Positions 1 to 10,233 of a DNA stretch of 32,392 bases are shown in pieces (within the stretch, counting starts at the first letter, position 1; each line of letters begins with the position of its first letter). Below the pieces are notes generated by a model. That model ran no database searches. It was not told where the DNA came from and saw nothing but the letters and a program-made list of their open reading frames with translations. The stretch comes from Fidelibacterota bacterium. Lineage in GTDB: Bacteria; Fidelibacterota; Marinisomatia; SCGC-AAA003-L08; GCA-002704045. The translations under genes and the position numbers were made by a program. The stretch lies in the NCBI GenBank assembly GCA_002703375.1, contig NZTO01000042.1, forward strand, positions 1 through 32,392. Reading direction: 5' to 3'.

Positions 1-1
1 T

Positions 2-925
2 ACTAATCCTTCTTGGTTTGATAAACTAGGTGGATTTGAAAAAAAATCAAATATTAAATATTTTAAAAACTTTTGTAAAAAAGTTTTTTCATTTTACAGT
101 AAGGAAGTCAAAAATTGGTGTACTATAAATGAACCTGAGGTTTATTCAGTAATGGGTTATTTTACAGGTATTTTTCCCCCTGGCAAAAAGAATCCTCAGC
201 TTGCAGCTATTGTCCATAGAAATTTATTGATTGCTCATACAGAAGTTTATCAAGAGTTAAAAAAAATGAAAAATGGAGACTCTTCCAGAATAGGTATTGT
301 TAAAAATGTTATGCAATTTGACCCTGCAAGAAAATGGAATCTATTTGATTGGATAGCTTGCAGAGTTTCTGATGTAGTATACAATGAAATGTCATTTTCA
401 TATTTAAAATATGGAAAAATAAAAATTAACATTCCTTTCTTTATTAAACTTTTTTACAAAGATGAACAGGCAATGAAAGCAACAGATTTTTTTGGCTTAA
501 ATTATTATTCACATATTCATTTAAAATTTAAGTTTGACAAACACGAATTCTTTGAAAACGTTTATCCTAAAAATGACACAATGACGGATATGGATTACAC
601 AATATATCCTGAAGGTCTTTACAGGGCAATTCAAAGGGTCAAATTGATTGAAAAGCCTATAATAATTACAGAAAATGGTATAGCAGATAAGAAAGATGAC
701 AGAAGAAAATTATTTATTAGAAGATATATTTATGCAATGTTAAGATCAATTAATGAAGGAGTAAATGTCAAAGGTTATTTTTATTGGACATTAATGGATA
801 ATTTTGAATGGGCGGAGGGTTATGATATGAAATTTGGTTTATATAAGGTTGATTTTAAAAATCAAGAACGGAAATTGAGAGAAGGTTCAAGAGAATATAT
901 AAAAATTATTAATGAATCAAACTAA
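2..925 (+). CDS. GH1 family beta-glycosidase, 5'-truncated by window edge
   Basis: The frame is open from position 2 (TNPSWFDKLGGFEKKSN...). It contains the GH1 acid/base motif TINEPEV and the nucleophile motif ITENGIAD, with C-terminal YFYWTLMDNFEWAEGYDMKFGLYKVDF. The ATG at 152 is internal. Confidence 0.95.
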   Translation, partial: TNPSWFDKLGGFEKKSNIKYFKNFCKKVFSFYSKEVKNWCTINEPEVYSVMGYFTGIFPPGKKNPQLAAIVHRNLLIAHTEVYQELKKMKNGDSSRIGIVKNVMQFDPARKWNLFDWIACRVSDVVYNEMSFSYLKYGKIKINIPFFIKLFYKDEQAMKATDFFGLNYYSHIHLKFKFDKHEFFENVYPKNDTMTDMDYTIYPEGLYRAIQRVKLIEKPIIITENGIADKKDDRRKLFIRRYIYAMLRSINEGVNVKGYFYWTLMDNFEWAEGYDMKFGLYKVDFKNQERKLREGSREYIKIINESN

Positions 926-1640
926 AATATTAGCCCTTATTTTAGCTGCTGGTAAAGGAACAAGAATGAAATCAAACATACCAAAATGTCTGAACCCAGT
1001 TTTTCAAAAACCAATCTTATCATGGCTAATTGATGCTTTTAGTAAAAATGATATTGATTTAGGAATCATAATAAATCCATTAGATAAAAAGTATTATCTG
1101 CAATATAAAGACAAAGTAAAATTTATTTATCAAAATGAACCCTTGGGAACAGGTCATGCTGTTCAACAAGCAAAAAAAGAAATTAATCAATATGATCAAG
1201 TATTTGTTTTTGTTGGGGATAGTCCATTTATAAATCATAACATATTAAAAAAAATGCTTATAGATCATGAATTAAATTTTTCAGATTGTACTATATTGAC
1301 CTCATTATTTAATGAAAAAAAATTTCCATACGCAAGAGTTATAAGAACTAATGGAAGAATTTCAAGAATTGTTGAAGAAAAAAATGCATCAGAAACTGAA
1401 CTTGAATCAATTGAACTTTTTGGTTCGCATTATTTATTTAGAGCTAATATACTATTGAAATTTCTTGATTTATTAAAACCTGATAAAGATAATAATGAAA
1501 TCTATTTAACTGAAATACTTAATCATTTGATTGTTAAAAATAAAAGAATTAATTCATTAATTATTAAAGATTGGAGAAAGCTTATTGGATTGAATACAAA
1601 GGAAGATATAAGTTGGATAGAATCTCAAAAAATAATTTAA
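912..1640 (+). CDS. Sugar-1-phosphate nucleotidyltransferase (GlmU N-terminal-like)
   Basis: LILAAGKGTRMKSNIPKCLNPV nucleotidyltransferase signature and NEPLGTGHAVQQA. Confidence 0.85.
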   Translation: MNQTKILALILAAGKGTRMKSNIPKCLNPVFQKPILSWLIDAFSKNDIDLGIIINPLDKKYYLQYKDKVKFIYQNEPLGTGHAVQQAKKEINQYDQVFVFVGDSPFINHNILKKMLIDHELNFSDCTILTSLFNEKKFPYARVIRTNGRISRIVEEKNASETELESIELFGSHYLFRANILLKFLDLLKPDKDNNEIYLTEILNHLIVKNKRINSLIIKDWRKLIGLNTKEDISWIESQKII

Positions 1641-2785
1641 TTCAAGATTATAAGATTAAATATATAAATAGATTTAATGAATTACCATCATTTGTAAGTA
1701 TTGCTCCTGGAAGAGTAAATATAATTGGAGAACACACAGATTATAATAAAGGTTTTGCTATTCCAGCAGCAGTTAATAAATGGATTTTGACATTAGTATC
1801 AATTAGAAAAGATCGAACAATAAATGTATTTTCTTTAAATTATAAAAAAACATTAAGATTTTCATATGATCATTTAGATTTAAGTGGTGAGCTTTGGGAA
1901 AAATATGTTAAAGCTACAATTTATTTAATTAAAGAAAAATATAATGTTAAAAAAGGTTTTAATATGTTGATTGGTGGAAATATACCAATAGGTTTTGGTT
2001 TGTCAAGTTCGGCCGCACTTGAAGTTTCTATAGTTTCGTCAATTGTAAAGTTATTTGCATTAAAAATAGATAATTTCGAAGTTTTAAAAATTTGCAATTT
2101 AATTGAAAATAAAATCCTTGGTATCAAAAGTGGATTCTTGGATCAATATGCATCAATTTTTTCAAAAAAAAATAAATTTTTATTTATAGATTTTGAAAAT
2201 TTAACTCATCAATATTTTGATTCAAATATTAATAATGGTTGTTGGATATTAGTAAATAGTATGGTTGATAGGAAATTAATTTTTTCTGATTATAATCAAA
2301 GAGTGATAGAGTGCAGTGATGCAATTGAGTTTTTAAATCAAAAAATTAAACAAAAGATAGATTTTAACTCTATAAGTACAGAATTAATTGAGATAATAAA
2401 GGAAAATAAAATATTTTATAATAGACTTCTGCATATAATTACAGAGAATCAAAGAGTTTTTGAAATGAAAAAAGCAATTTTATCGGGTGATCTAAATTTA
2501 ATTGGTAAGATACTAAATCAATCTCACAATAGCTTAGCTAATAATTATAATGTGAGTTGCAATGAAATTGATTTTATTATTGAGATATCTAAAAGAGAAA
2601 ATGGTTTTTTGGGTGGTAGAATAATGGGTGGTGGTTTTGGAGGTTGTACAATTAATTTAATTGATAAAAAAATTAAAAATAAATTTATTTCAAATATTAA
2701 AAAGAGTTTTTACAAAAAATACAGATATAATGTAGTGGTAGAAGAGTTTCTATTTTCTAGTGGATTAAATGTAGTTAAAGTTTGA
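1613..2785 (+). CDS. galK: Galactokinase (GHMP kinase); start uncertain
   Basis: GRVNIIGEHTDYNKGFAIP galactokinase signature, GGNIPIGFGLSSSAALEVS and GGRIMGGGFGGCTINLI. The track ORF begins at 1571 inside the upstream gene; an in-frame TTG at 1613 or nearby is a more likely start. Confidence 0.9.
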   Translation: MDRISKNNLIQDYKIKYINRFNELPSFVSIAPGRVNIIGEHTDYNKGFAIPAAVNKWILTLVSIRKDRTINVFSLNYKKTLRFSYDHLDLSGELWEKYVKATIYLIKEKYNVKKGFNMLIGGNIPIGFGLSSSAALEVSIVSSIVKLFALKIDNFEVLKICNLIENKILGIKSGFLDQYASIFSKKNKFLFIDFENLTHQYFDSNINNGCWILVNSMVDRKLIFSDYNQRVIECSDAIEFLNQKIKQKIDFNSISTELIEIIKENKIFYNRLLHIITENQRVFEMKKAILSGDLNLIGKILNQSHNSLANNYNVSCNEIDFIIEISKRENGFLGGRIMGGGFGGCTINLIDKKIKNKFISNIKKSFYKKYRYNVVVEEFLFSSGLNVVKV

Positions 2786-2894
2786 TTATATAATCCTGAA
2801 ATGCATTTTTATTTAATACTAATAAAAATAACTAATGTGATGTAAAAATAATATAAATTATACCATTAGAATTAACAATTAAAATAAATCAAGT

Positions 2895-3497
2895 ATGTCA
2901 AAAAACAAAGATTCAAATATAAGAATAAATAAAGTTTACACCAGAAATGGCGATCACGGGAAAACCTCTTTGATTGGTGGTGTAAAGGTTGATAAAGATG
3001 ATTTAAGAATTGATGCATATGGAACAATTGACGAATTAAACTCAGTATTAGGTTTGTGCATTAGTGAAATAAATAAAATTGAAAATAAAAAAATCAAAGA
3101 AGAAACGATAAAAATTTTCACAAGGATTCAAAATGAACTATTTAATTTGGGTTCATCTTTATCAAGGCTAGATATAGATAAAGAAAGTAATTTCCCTTCA
3201 ATAAAGAGAGTCAATATCATAAAATTAGAAAATGAGATTGATCAATATAACGTTAAACTTCCTGAATTAACTTCTTTTGTTTTACCAGGTGGATCAACTA
3301 TAAATGCCCTACTTCATTTAGCGAGAACTATTTGTAGACGCGCCGAGCGAATTAGTGTTACTCTAATGAAAAGGACCAAAATTGATGAAAATATTTTACC
3401 ATATTTGAATAGATTATCTGATCTTTTTTTCGTGTTTAGTAGATGGTTTTCACACAAAATGAACAGGACTGAAAATCTTTGGGATCCAAAATTATAA
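2895..3497 (+). CDS. ATP:cob(I)alamin adenosyltransferase, PduO type
   Basis: VYTRNGDHGKTSLIGG, DAYGTIDELNSVLGL and ARTICRRAERISVTL. Confidence 0.92.
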   Translation: MSKNKDSNIRINKVYTRNGDHGKTSLIGGVKVDKDDLRIDAYGTIDELNSVLGLCISEINKIENKKIKEETIKIFTRIQNELFNLGSSLSRLDIDKESNFPSIKRVNIIKLENEIDQYNVKLPELTSFVLPGGSTINALLHLARTICRRAERISVTLMKRTKIDENILPYLNRLSDLFFVFSRWFSHKMNRTENLWDPKL

Positions 3498-3680
3498 ATT
3501 TTTTAAAAAATTTATACAGTACCTTACTCCAAAAAATATAATCAAAAACAATAAAACATAAAAACCTACATATAAAATAATAGTTAGAAGTAACAATGAT
3601 ATAGTAAAGTAAACGAACTTTTTAAATACACTTTTCTTATCAGAGCTTGTCAAATTATATGAAATAATAAATTTATTCAT
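3492..3680 (-). CDS. Small hypothetical membrane protein
   Basis: 62 aa ORF with a hydrophobic central segment. It directly abuts the antiporter on the same strand. Confidence 0.45.
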   Translation of the reverse strand: MNKFIISYNLTSSDKKSVFKKFVYFTISLLLLTIILYVGFYVLLFLIIFFGVRYCINFLKNL

Positions 3681-4909
3681 TAAAGATATTTTTCAACTTT
3701 TTCATCAATTATATGATTTTCCTGAAGATAAATTAAAATACTTGTAAATATGATACTAAAAAGTATGACAGAATAAACTAAAGATCTTATATCAAGCCAC
3801 ATTTGAGTATTTTGGCCTTCAAACATTTGAATAGGAATATCTGCAAGAACAGCAGTAGCTAAACCTTTTGGAATGATTGAACTAATTATTCCCCTTTCAA
3901 ATTTTGTACTAAATCCTTTAACTGTGATTTTCGTAATTAATAAACGGCCAAATAGAATTATGGTAGTTAAAATAAAACCCAAAAAAATTAATTTTACATT
4001 ATTTAATTGAATGGAAATACCAAGAAAAATAAAAAAGAATGTTTTTACTAAAAAAATCACTTCAGAAAATAAAGTTCTTTCAATATCGTTAAATTCCTCA
4101 AAATTCAAAGCTCCTAATTTAGTTGCCAATTCTTTAGGGAGCTTTTTGGAATTGGCTAAAATCATGCCAAAGGTTAGTGCTGTTATAGGGCCGTTAAAAC
4201 TGAAAAAATCAGATAACCCAAATAATATAAATAGAAAAGCCAGAGATGAGAACATAGTATTTGGGAATTTTCTAATTCTACTTAAAATAGTCGACCAGAT
4301 CATAGCTCCTATTGTACCAAATATAATGGCTAAGATGATTGAACCAAAAACCTCCAAGCCAATAATTTTTCCAAAATCTACAGAACCAATTTTTATAATA
4401 TTTAGAATAGACAAAGAAAGTATGATACTTATAACATCAGAAACAGCTGATTCAATGAATAGAATATTTTTTATTTTATTTGGAATAGATATGAGTTTAA
4501 TTAAAGGAACAACAATAGCAGGTGATATATTACCTAAAATTAAACCTATAAACAATGATGGTAAAAAATTATAATTTAAAAAAAATAGCGAAAATAAAAA
4601 TGTTGAAAATGTAGTTAGAAAAAATGTGCCAAAAAGTAATTTGTATGACTTAACTAAAGTAGATTTTAATGTATTGATTTGAAAATGACTTCCTCCATCA
4701 AAAAGCATTAATATCAAAGCTATTGGACCTAAAATTTCTCCTGCAAATCCAAACTCTTCAGCATGTAAAACACCTGTTATCGGACCAAGCAATAGACCAA
4801 TTAACGTTAAGGGTAGGACATCAGGTATTTTAGTTTTTTTGAATACAGCAGTAAATATATTAGATCCCAGAATTAATAGTCCAATAGTGATTAATTTTAT
4901 ATCTTCCAT
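3680..4909 (-). CDS. Cation:proton antiporter (CPA family)
   Basis: Polytopic hydrophobic protein with LILMLFDGGSHF, GLILGNISPAIVVPLIK and AVSDVISIILS. Confidence 0.85.
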   Translation of the reverse strand: MEDIKLITIGLLILGSNIFTAVFKKTKIPDVLPLTLIGLLLGPITGVLHAEEFGFAGEILGPIALILMLFDGGSHFQINTLKSTLVKSYKLLFGTFFLTTFSTFLFSLFFLNYNFLPSLFIGLILGNISPAIVVPLIKLISIPNKIKNILFIESAVSDVISIILSLSILNIIKIGSVDFGKIIGLEVFGSIILAIIFGTIGAMIWSTILSRIRKFPNTMFSSLAFLFILFGLSDFFSFNGPITALTFGMILANSKKLPKELATKLGALNFEEFNDIERTLFSEVIFLVKTFFFIFLGISIQLNNVKLIFLGFILTTIILFGRLLITKITVKGFSTKFERGIISSIIPKGLATAVLADIPIQMFEGQNTQMWLDIRSLVYSVILFSIIFTSILIYLQENHIIDEKVEKYL

Positions 4910-4913
4910 TTAA

Positions 4914-5618
4914 TTAATTTAATTCAACTTTATGAGATTTGAAAAAACGATTTATGATTAAAAAGGTAAAAATGATTGATGTAATAATTGAAAAAGAATA
5001 ACAGATTGACCATATGAATATTAAATATTTGAATTTTATAAAATTTAAAATAAATACTAAAATAAATGAAAAAAATTGAATTTTCATCCATTTCTCTATT
5101 ATTGAAACTAAAAATATATCCATTTTTTGAATCTTAATAATATGATTAATAATAATCCAACCATAAAATCTAAAAAATATAAAATCAAATTTTTTAACGT
5201 AAATAAAATCTTCAATATTATTTTCAATAAAAATATTTAAAATATTGAAATTAATATTGATTGGCCACAAAAAATAGGTGCTTTCATTTGAAAAAACTGA
5301 TGTAAAAAGTATGTTTGTAAAAATACCAAAAATTAGACCATTTAAATAATATTTAAAGTTACGTATTTTTTTAAATTCTTGAATCATTAAGCCTAAAACA
5401 TAAATTATTAAAATAAAAAAAACACTGTTAAATGCTTTGTTTGTAATTAAAAAAAATGATTCATCAATTCCAATAAAAGGACTAAAAATTAATGCTAGTA
5501 AAATATCAGTTTCAGGAATTAGAAAGCCAATGAATAGAATAAATGAAAAAGATTTATCTTTAAAATAGAGATTGCATCCATAAAATGTTATTAAAAAATA
5601 TAAAATTGAAAATGACAT
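4914..5618 (-). CDS. Hypothetical polytopic membrane protein, weakly DUF457/YdjM-like
   Basis: Hydrophobic 234 aa ORF. The layout (FLIPETDILLAL..., YLNGLIFGIFTNILFTSVFS...FLWPIN) resembles DUF457 hydrolases but lacks the expected histidines. Confidence 0.6.
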   Translation of the reverse strand: MSFSILYFLITFYGCNLYFKDKSFSFILFIGFLIPETDILLALIFSPFIGIDESFFLITNKAFNSVFFILIIYVLGLMIQEFKKIRNFKYYLNGLIFGIFTNILFTSVFSNESTYFLWPININFNILNIFIENNIEDFIYVKKFDFIFFRFYGWIIINHIIKIQKMDIFLVSIIEKWMKIQFFSFILVFILNFIKFKYLIFIWSICYSFSIITSIIFTFLIINRFFKSHKVELN

Positions 5619-5700
5619 TAAAATTAAATTAACTGAATATTTATTTTGTATATATTATCCATATAATAATAAACCAATTTATAAATAATAATAAATAAAA

Positions 5701-6069
5701 ATGGATGAAGAAAAACTTTTTTTGAATGGGATAAAAGCATTCAACAGAAAAAAATATTATGAAGCTCATGAGCATTGGGAGGAGATATGGACAGAATTAA
5801 ATGTAGACGATTCTATTTTCATCCAAGGTTTAATTCAATTATCTGTAGGTTTTTTTCATATAACAAATAGTAATATTAAAGGAGCAAAAAGTCTTTTTAG
5901 AAAAAGTATGAATAAGCTTATAAAATACAAACCATTTCATAGAAATATAAATGTTGATGAATTAATTGAATGTGCATCAAAAGCAATAAACAATTTAGAG
6001 ACAAGTAATTCAACTCATAATTTTGATTGGAAATTGGCTCCAATGTTGAAGTACAAAAAGTATGATTAA
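5701..6069 (+). CDS. DUF309 family protein
   Basis: GIKAFNRKKYYEAHEHWEEIW...FIQGLIQLSVGFFH matches the DUF309 pattern. Confidence 0.85.
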   Translation: MDEEKLFLNGIKAFNRKKYYEAHEHWEEIWTELNVDDSIFIQGLIQLSVGFFHITNSNIKGAKSLFRKSMNKLIKYKPFHRNINVDELIECASKAINNLETSNSTHNFDWKLAPMLKYKKYD

Positions 6070-6436
6070 TTTAACATTAATATGTTTTTTTGATGATATT
6101 GAGTTATCAATGAAATTAGTATCTATATGTAATAAGAATGATTATGGTTTGGTTTTCCCAGAATTAGAGAATTATTTAAAGGAAATCAATGATATTAAAA
6201 TGGGAGTTGTAATTTTAGATTTAGATTCAAATGCATATGGGAAATCAAATTTTTTAAATCAGCTTTATGATTCTACTTACTTTCCAATTATTGCTTTCAA
6301 AGAAAAAATTAATAAAAAAATAAAACAAGAAAATAATAATTTTGATATCATATTAGATAAAAAAACTCTCAAAACCAATCTAAGTTTAATTTTTGAACAA
6401 ATATTAAATGAAATTAAATCCAAAACTCTAAAATAA
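6062..6436 (+). CDS. Hypothetical protein, degenerate receiver-like
   Basis: 124 aa ORF overlapping the upstream gene by 8 nt. It has a hydrophobic strand followed by Asp (GVVILDLDSN), as in receiver domains. Confidence 0.5.
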   Translation: MINLTLICFFDDIELSMKLVSICNKNDYGLVFPELENYLKEINDIKMGVVILDLDSNAYGKSNFLNQLYDSTYFPIIAFKEKINKKIKQENNNFDIILDKKTLKTNLSLIFEQILNEIKSKTLK

Positions 6437-6452
6437 ACTTTTTTAGTAATTT

Positions 6453-7099
6453 ATGAATCGCAAATTAAAATCCGAGAAAATAGGTAATATTTTAGATGAA
6501 TTTTATCCAAAAACACCAATCCCATTAAATCATTACAGTTCATATACTTTATTAGTAGCTGTAATGTTATCAGCTCAAACTACTGATAAAAAAGTTAATG
6601 AAGTCACACCAAAATTGTTTCAAGTAGCCGATACACCAAAAAAATGTTATCTTTAAAAACTGAAAAAATTAAAAAAATTATATCTCAAATTGGACTTTCA
6701 CAAACAAAATCTAAGAATCTTAAAAAAATGGCTCATCAACTAATTAAGGGTGGAGGAGTTAAACCTGATTGGAATTATTTAGAAAGTTTAGCAGGTGTCG
6801 GACATAAAACTGCAAGTGTTGTAATGGCACAGTGGTATGGTATACCAGCATTTCCTGTTGATACCCATATACATCGTTTGGCTTCAAGATGGGGGTTGTC
6901 TAAGGCAAAAAATGTTGAAATGACTGAAAAGGATTTAAAAAAGCTATGGCCAAAGCAATTGTGGAATAAGCGTCATTTGCAAATTATTTTTTTTGGAAGA
7001 GAGTACTGTCCTGCAAGAAATCATAATTTATTAGAATGTCCAATATGTTCTTGGGCTTCTACTAAAAAAAGAATTCTTCAAGAAAGTAATAAAATGTAA
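6453..7099 (+). pseudogene. nth: Endonuclease III, disrupted by a -1 frameshift at an A7 tract (6638-6644)
   Basis: ORF 6453-6656 has the N-terminal Nth sequence (HYSSYTLLVAVMLSAQTTDKKVNEVTPKLFQVADTPKK). ORF 6644-7099 continues it in the -1 frame (MLSLKTEKIKKIISQIG...LAGVGHKTASVVMAQWYGIPAFPVDTHIHRLASRWGL). It may be functional if slippage occurs, or the shift may be a sequence error. Confidence 0.85.
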
Positions 7100-7144
7100 A
7101 AAAACTATTTTCAAATTCTTACCTATTTTTTTTTATAGTAAATT

Positions 7145-7582
7145 ATGATGTTTTATTTAAAGGATTTTATGTTAATACTTAGAAAAAAATATAAATTTTG
7201 CGCTGCTCATCAATATAAAAATTCATATTGGGATGAGAAGAAAAATATTGAGGTATTTGGAGATGATTACAGAGTACACGGTCACAACTATGTTGTAATC
7301 GTTGCAGTTACAGGAGAGCTCAATAAAGACACTGGTTTTATTGTAGATCTTCAAAAAGTTAATACTATTATGAAAAAAGATATTATCTCTGAACTTGATC
7401 ATTCTAACATTCAAGAAGATATATCTTGGTTCAAGGATAAACAACCATCTTCAGAAAATTTAGCAATTTATATTTTTGATAAATTAAAAGAAAAAATAGA
7501 ATTGCCAACGAAGTTGTATAGTGTAACAATAGAAGAAACACCTACGATATCATCAGAATATTTTGGAGCTACAAATGATTAA
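7145..7582 (+). CDS. 6-pyruvoyl-tetrahydropterin synthase / QueD family protein
   Basis: FCAAHQY...[29 protein letters not shown]...LDHSNIQ...[10 protein letters not shown]...VTIEET is typical PTPS/QueD architecture. The true start may be the ATG at about 7169. Confidence 0.88.
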   Translation: MMFYLKDFMLILRKKYKFCAAHQYKNSYWDEKKNIEVFGDDYRVHGHNYVVIVAVTGELNKDTGFIVDLQKVNTIMKKDIISELDHSNIQEDISWFKDKQPSSENLAIYIFDKLKEKIELPTKLYSVTIEETPTISSEYFGATND

Positions 7583-8132
7583 AGATTTAACTCAGCAGTT
7601 ATTATCAGAAATTGGAGAAGATCCTAGCAGAGAAGGTTTACTAAGAACGCCATTACGAGTTGAAAAAGCTTGGAAATTTTTAACAAAAGGTTATAATCAA
7701 AGAATTGATGATATTGTAAATGGTGCACTTTTTGATGAAAAGTATGATGAAATGGTAAATATAAAAGATATAGAGTTTTATAGCTTGTGTGAACACCACC
7801 TTTTGCCTTTTTTCGGGAAAGTACACGTTGCATACATTCCAAATGGTAAGATTGTTGGCCTATCAAAAATTCCTAGAATTGTTGAAATGTACAGTAGAAG
7901 ATTACAAGTTCAAGAGAGACTAACGCAACAGATTGCGGAAATTATCAATGAAATTTTAAATCCAAAGGGTGTAGGTGTTATAGCTGAAGGAAGACACATG
8001 TGCATGCAAATGAGAGGTGTAGAAAATAAAAAATCTAGTACAACTACCTCATACATGACTGGTATTTTTAGGGAAGACCCTAAGACTAGAAAAGAGTTTT
8101 TAGACATTGTTTCTATGAGGAGTAAAATTTGA
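7575..8132 (+). CDS. folE: GTP cyclohydrolase I
   Basis: [54 protein letters not shown] and [18 protein letters not shown]. Start chosen at the second ATG of the track ORF (7563). Confidence 0.96.
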   Translation: MIKDLTQQLLSEIGEDPSREGLLRTPLRVEKAWKFLTKGYNQRIDDIVNGALFDEKYDEMVNIKDIEFYSLCEHHLLPFFGKVHVAYIPNGKIVGLSKIPRIVEMYSRRLQVQERLTQQIAEIINEILNPKGVGVIAEGRHMCMQMRGVENKKSSTTTSYMTGIFREDPKTRKEFLDIVSMRSKI

Positions 8133-9508
8133 ACAAATTTGATGTTGTTGTCATTGGTGGTGGACCAGGTGGTTATGTAGCGGCTATACGTGCTTCTCAA
8201 CTTGGGAAAAAAGTTGCTCTTGTTGAGAAAGACAAGTTAGGTGGTATTTGTTTAAATTGGGGTTGCATTCCAACTAAGGCCTTATTAAAGAACGCTGATG
8301 TTCTAAACTTAATTAAAAAAGCATCCTCCTATGGCATTGATATTGATAATTACACAATAAATTGGCCTAAGGTTATCAAGCGTTCAAGAAATATTTCTAC
8401 TAGATTGAGTAAAGGTATAGAATTCTTGATGAAAAAAAATAAAGTAGAAGTATTTAATGGTGTAGCAAGTTTCATTAATAAAGAATCTATAACAGTCAAA
8501 AATGAAGATAAAATTGAAACAATAAAAAGTAATTTTTTTATTATATCTACAGGTGCCAGAGCTAAAGATTTTCCTTCAATAAAAACTGATGGGAAGCATA
8601 TACTTTCTTACAAAGAAGCAATGATTTTAGATGAAATACCAAAAACTTTAACGATAATTGGCGCAGGAGCAATTGGAGTTGAGTTTGCCCATATCTATAA
8701 AACTTTTGGGACAGATGTTACTATTGTAGAATCTTTACCTAATTTGTTGCCAGTTGAAGATAGAGAAATATCTGAAGAACTTGAAAAACAATATAGAAAA
8801 AAAAATATTTCAATATTGACAGGTACAAAAGTAAATAGTATCAAAGTTTCAAAAAATATGGTTGAGACTAATCTTGAAAATGGTAAAGTCATCAAATCTG
8901 AGAAAGTTTTAATAGCAATTGGCGTTAGACCTAATATAGAGGATTTAAATTTAGAAATTTGTAATATTAAATTAGATAATGGATGGATTAAAGTAAGTGA
9001 AACTATGCAAACAAATGTAGAAAACATTTATGCTATAGGTGATGTAGCAGGCCCACCCTGGCTTGCACATGTTGCATCCAAAGAGGGAATCAATGCTGTT
9101 GAACACCTTTCATCATTAAATCCTTTACCAATTGACTATAAAAATGTACCTGGTTGCACCTATTGTGACCCTGAAGTAGCTTCAGTAGGCTATTCTGAAA
9201 ATGAAGCTAAAAAGCAAGGATATGAAGTAAGAGTTGGTAAATTCCCGTTTAGAGCATTAGGTAAATCTTTAGCATCAGGAAACCATGAAGGATTTGTTAA
9301 AATGGTATATGATGTTAAATATGGAGAGTTACTGGGATGTCATATAATCGGTCCTGAAGCAACAAATTTAATAAGTGAAGCGGCTATCGCAATAAATTTA
9401 GAAACTACTTACAGAGAGGTTCTTAATACTATACATCCTCATCCAACTCTTTCTGAAGCAATAATGGAAGCCACTGCAGATGCTTATGATGAAGCTATTC
9501 ATATATAA
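8129..9508 (+). CDS. lpdA: Dihydrolipoyl dehydrogenase (E3)
   Basis: [36 protein letters not shown] disulfide motif and [14 protein letters not shown]-terminus. TTG start overlaps the folE stop. Confidence 0.96.
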   Translation: MNKFDVVVIGGGPGGYVAAIRASQLGKKVALVEKDKLGGICLNWGCIPTKALLKNADVLNLIKKASSYGIDIDNYTINWPKVIKRSRNISTRLSKGIEFLMKKNKVEVFNGVASFINKESITVKNEDKIETIKSNFFIISTGARAKDFPSIKTDGKHILSYKEAMILDEIPKTLTIIGAGAIGVEFAHIYKTFGTDVTIVESLPNLLPVEDREISEELEKQYRKKNISILTGTKVNSIKVSKNMVETNLENGKVIKSEKVLIAIGVRPNIEDLNLEICNIKLDNGWIKVSETMQTNVENIYAIGDVAGPPWLAHVASKEGINAVEHLSSLNPLPIDYKNVPGCTYCDPEVASVGYSENEAKKQGYEVRVGKFPFRALGKSLASGNHEGFVKMVYDVKYGELLGCHIIGPEATNLISEAAIAINLETTYREVLNTIHPHPTLSEAIMEATADAYDEAIHI

Positions 9509-9519
9509 AATGACTATTC

Positions 9520-10233
9520 ATGTTAAATAATTATAAAAATGAATTAAATAAAATGTCTGTAATAAATATTCCATCTGAATTATTTTTTTTGGATATTATA
9601 CATTTTCAATGCAATGAAAATATAAATTTTGTTTGGTTGGGTTCAGTTGATTACAAAAAAGCCTGGTCATATCAAAAAAAAATACATAAACTAGTTATGG
9701 AAAATAGAATTAAAGACACAATTTTATTTTTAGAACATCCTCACGTTTATACGTTTGGAAAAAATGCTGATAAAAATTTTTTATTGCCTTCTAGAGACAA
9801 AACAGTAGATGTTATTCAATCAGATAGAGGTGGTCAAATTACATATCATGGCCCTGGCCAGTTGGTTGTATACCCTATCATTGATCTTAAAAAATATGTA
9901 AAAAGTATTACCTGGTACATAAAAACTATTGAATATGTTATTATAGATTTATTAAAAGAATATAGTATTGATAGCAATAGAAATAAAGGTTTAACTGGTG
10001 TATGGGTAGAGGATGAGAAAATTGCTGCAATTGGAGTTCGATTAAAAAAATGGGTAACAATGCATGGATATGCATTAAATGTAAAACCAAATTTAAATTT
10101 TTATCAAGGTTTGATTCCTTGTGGAATTTTTGAACATGGAGTTACCTCAATTTTTGAGTTATTAAATGTTAAATTTAAAATGTTTGAAATTGTTAAAAAA
10201 AATATAATTCAATTTGAAAGAAAATTAAAATGA
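9520..10233 (+). CDS. lipB: Octanoyl-[acyl-carrier protein] transferase
   Basis: SDRGGQITYHGPGQLVVYPIIDL, GVWVEDEKIAAIGVRLKKWVTMHGYALNV and GLIPCGI. The start may be further downstream. Confidence 0.94.
   Translation: MLNNYKNELNKMSVINIPSELFFLDIIHFQCNENINFVWLGSVDYKKAWSYQKKIHKLVMENRIKDTILFLEHPHVYTFGKNADKNFLLPSRDKTVDVIQSDRGGQITYHGPGQLVVYPIIDLKKYVKSITWYIKTIEYVIIDLLKEYSIDSNRNKGLTGVWVEDEKIAAIGVRLKKWVTMHGYALNVKPNLNFYQGLIPCGIFEHGVTSIFELLNVKFKMFEIVKKNIIQFERKLK

Noticed and set aside
4011-4574. 187-aa plus-strand ORF
   Set aside because: It is antisense to the well-supported antiporter gene and has no recognisable domain; likely a shadow ORF.
7223-9027. Minus-strand ORFs at 7223-7444, 7624-7866, 7910-8200 and 8695-9027
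   Set aside because: Antisense to queD-like, folE and lpd; no family signatures.
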